The notes below the pieces were generated by a model. The model saw only the letters and a list, made by a program, of their open reading frames with translations, did not search any database and had not been told where the DNA came from. Source: Ignavibacteria bacterium UBA6688 (GTDB lineage Bacteria > Bacteroidota > Ignavibacteria > UBA10030). Taken from it: a DNA stretch of 6,407 nt. The stretch is taken from contig DKJQ01000340.1 of the NCBI GenBank assembly GCA_002454845.1, positions 1-6,407 of the forward strand, read 5' to 3'. A program made the translations under genes and the position numbers. Positions within the stretch are counted from its first letter, which is position 1. Each line of letters opens with the position of its first letter. Below, in pieces: positions 6,057 to 6,407 of the stretch.

Positions 6057-6407
6057 CTATTTCCCTATACAGAAACTTGAAAACACCCTGTTAAGAATAT
6101 CATCTGTTGTTTTGACCCCGCCGATCTCTCCAAGAAAGTCCAGCGCCGCCCTCAGATCGACTGTGATAAACTCTCCGCTTTGGTTAGCCTTCAGCGTTTC
6201 CATTGACTTCTCCAGGCTACTTTTTGCCTCCAGGAGCGCGGCGTAGTGGCGAGAGTTTGTCACGATCACAGAAGACTCCTGCAATGGTTGAATCCCATCC
6301 ATAACAGAATTCAACATCAAAGATCGTAACTCCTGCAGCCCATCATGGGTCTTTGCTGATACATTGACCCTTGGGTATGCTTCCAGAACTTCGTCTTGAA
6401 TAATTGA
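6057..6407 (-). CDS. mnmE: tRNA modification GTPase MnmE, C-terminal part (5' partial)
   Basis: This is the C-terminal end of MnmE (TrmE), the GTPase partner of MnmG in wobble-uridine modification. The frame is open to the window edge; its first readable residues are SIIQDEVLEAY. About 117 residues are visible. The GTPase G5 motif appears as NVSAKTHDGLQEL. The C-terminal helical domain follows, with NSRHYAALLEAKSSLEKSME, then VDLRAALDFLGEIGGVKTTDDIL. The conserved end FCIGK carries the catalytically important cysteine (Cys451 in E. coli). The true start and the G1–G4 motifs lie beyond 6407. A TTG at 6320 could be mistaken for a start but is internal. The gene ends with TAG 6057–6059, 9 bp before mnmG, giving the usual mnmE–mnmG order and likely a shared transcript. 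Confidence 0.97.
   Translation of the reverse strand, partial: SIIQDEVLEAYPRVNVSAKTHDGLQELRSLMLNSVMDGIQPLQESSVIVTNSRHYAALLEAKSSLEKSMETLKANQSGEFITVDLRAALDFLGEIGGVKTTDDILNRVFSSFCIGK

Noticed and set aside
5796..6080. Plus-strand open frames opposite the mnmG start
   Set aside because: They are antisense to the highly conserved MnmG N-terminus and contain no recognisable domain.

Overview
The window looks like an ordinary bacterial chromosome segment close to a replication origin. The right two thirds is a leftward (minus strand) gene string mnmE–mnmG–rsmG–murQ–DUF2461. The mnmE–mnmG–rsmG trio is the classic origin-flanking cluster. Two ParB-binding parS sites support this: one is a perfect 16-bp palindrome at the mnmG start codon, the other is a 15/16 match in the mnmG–rsmG gap. 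By analogy with B. subtilis-type layouts, oriC would lie to the right of base 6407. RsmG wording such as NLISRKDEKNVW and HILHSA suggests the Bacteroidota/Chlorobi/Ignavibacteria (FCB) group, but this is a from-memory impression of moderate to low confidence.

Layout. Bases 1–698 (+) hold the C-terminal half of an MFS transporter cut by the window edge. Bases 730–1491 (+) hold pxpA (5-oxoprolinase subunit A, LamB/YcsF family). Bases 1483–1532 form a long inverted repeat overlapping the pxpA stop codon, in the gap between convergent gene sets. Bases 1638–2354 (−) are a DUF2461 (TIGR02453) protein, 2363–3322 (−) murQ, 3350–4060 (−) rsmG, 4122–6047 (−) mnmG, and 6057–6407 (−) the C-terminal end of mnmE. 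No gene-free stretch exceeds 146 bp. I see no tRNA, rRNA, CRISPR array or insertion sequence.

How the genes fit together. MnmE and MnmG form the complex that modifies the wobble uridine of certain tRNAs, and RsmG methylates 16S rRNA, so the right end is a translation-fidelity block tied to the origin region. MurQ recycles the cell-wall sugar MurNAc-6-phosphate; its gene and the DUF2461 gene sit where parA–parB are found in many genomes. The minus-strand spacings (9, 61, 27 and 8 bp) suggest one operon or two, with coupled translation at the tight junctions. The left pair (transporter plus PxpA) points to uptake and salvage of 5-oxoproline or a related acid, but PxpB and PxpC are not visible here. 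Sampled 60-base lines suggest lower GC in mnmG (about 47% at 4561–4620) than in murQ (about 62% at 2941–3000); this is a spot check, not a full calculation.

I found no convincing undescribed system. The most rewarding items are the two parS sites bracketing mnmG, the murQ/DUF2461 pair in the usual parAB position, and the inverted repeat after pxpA.
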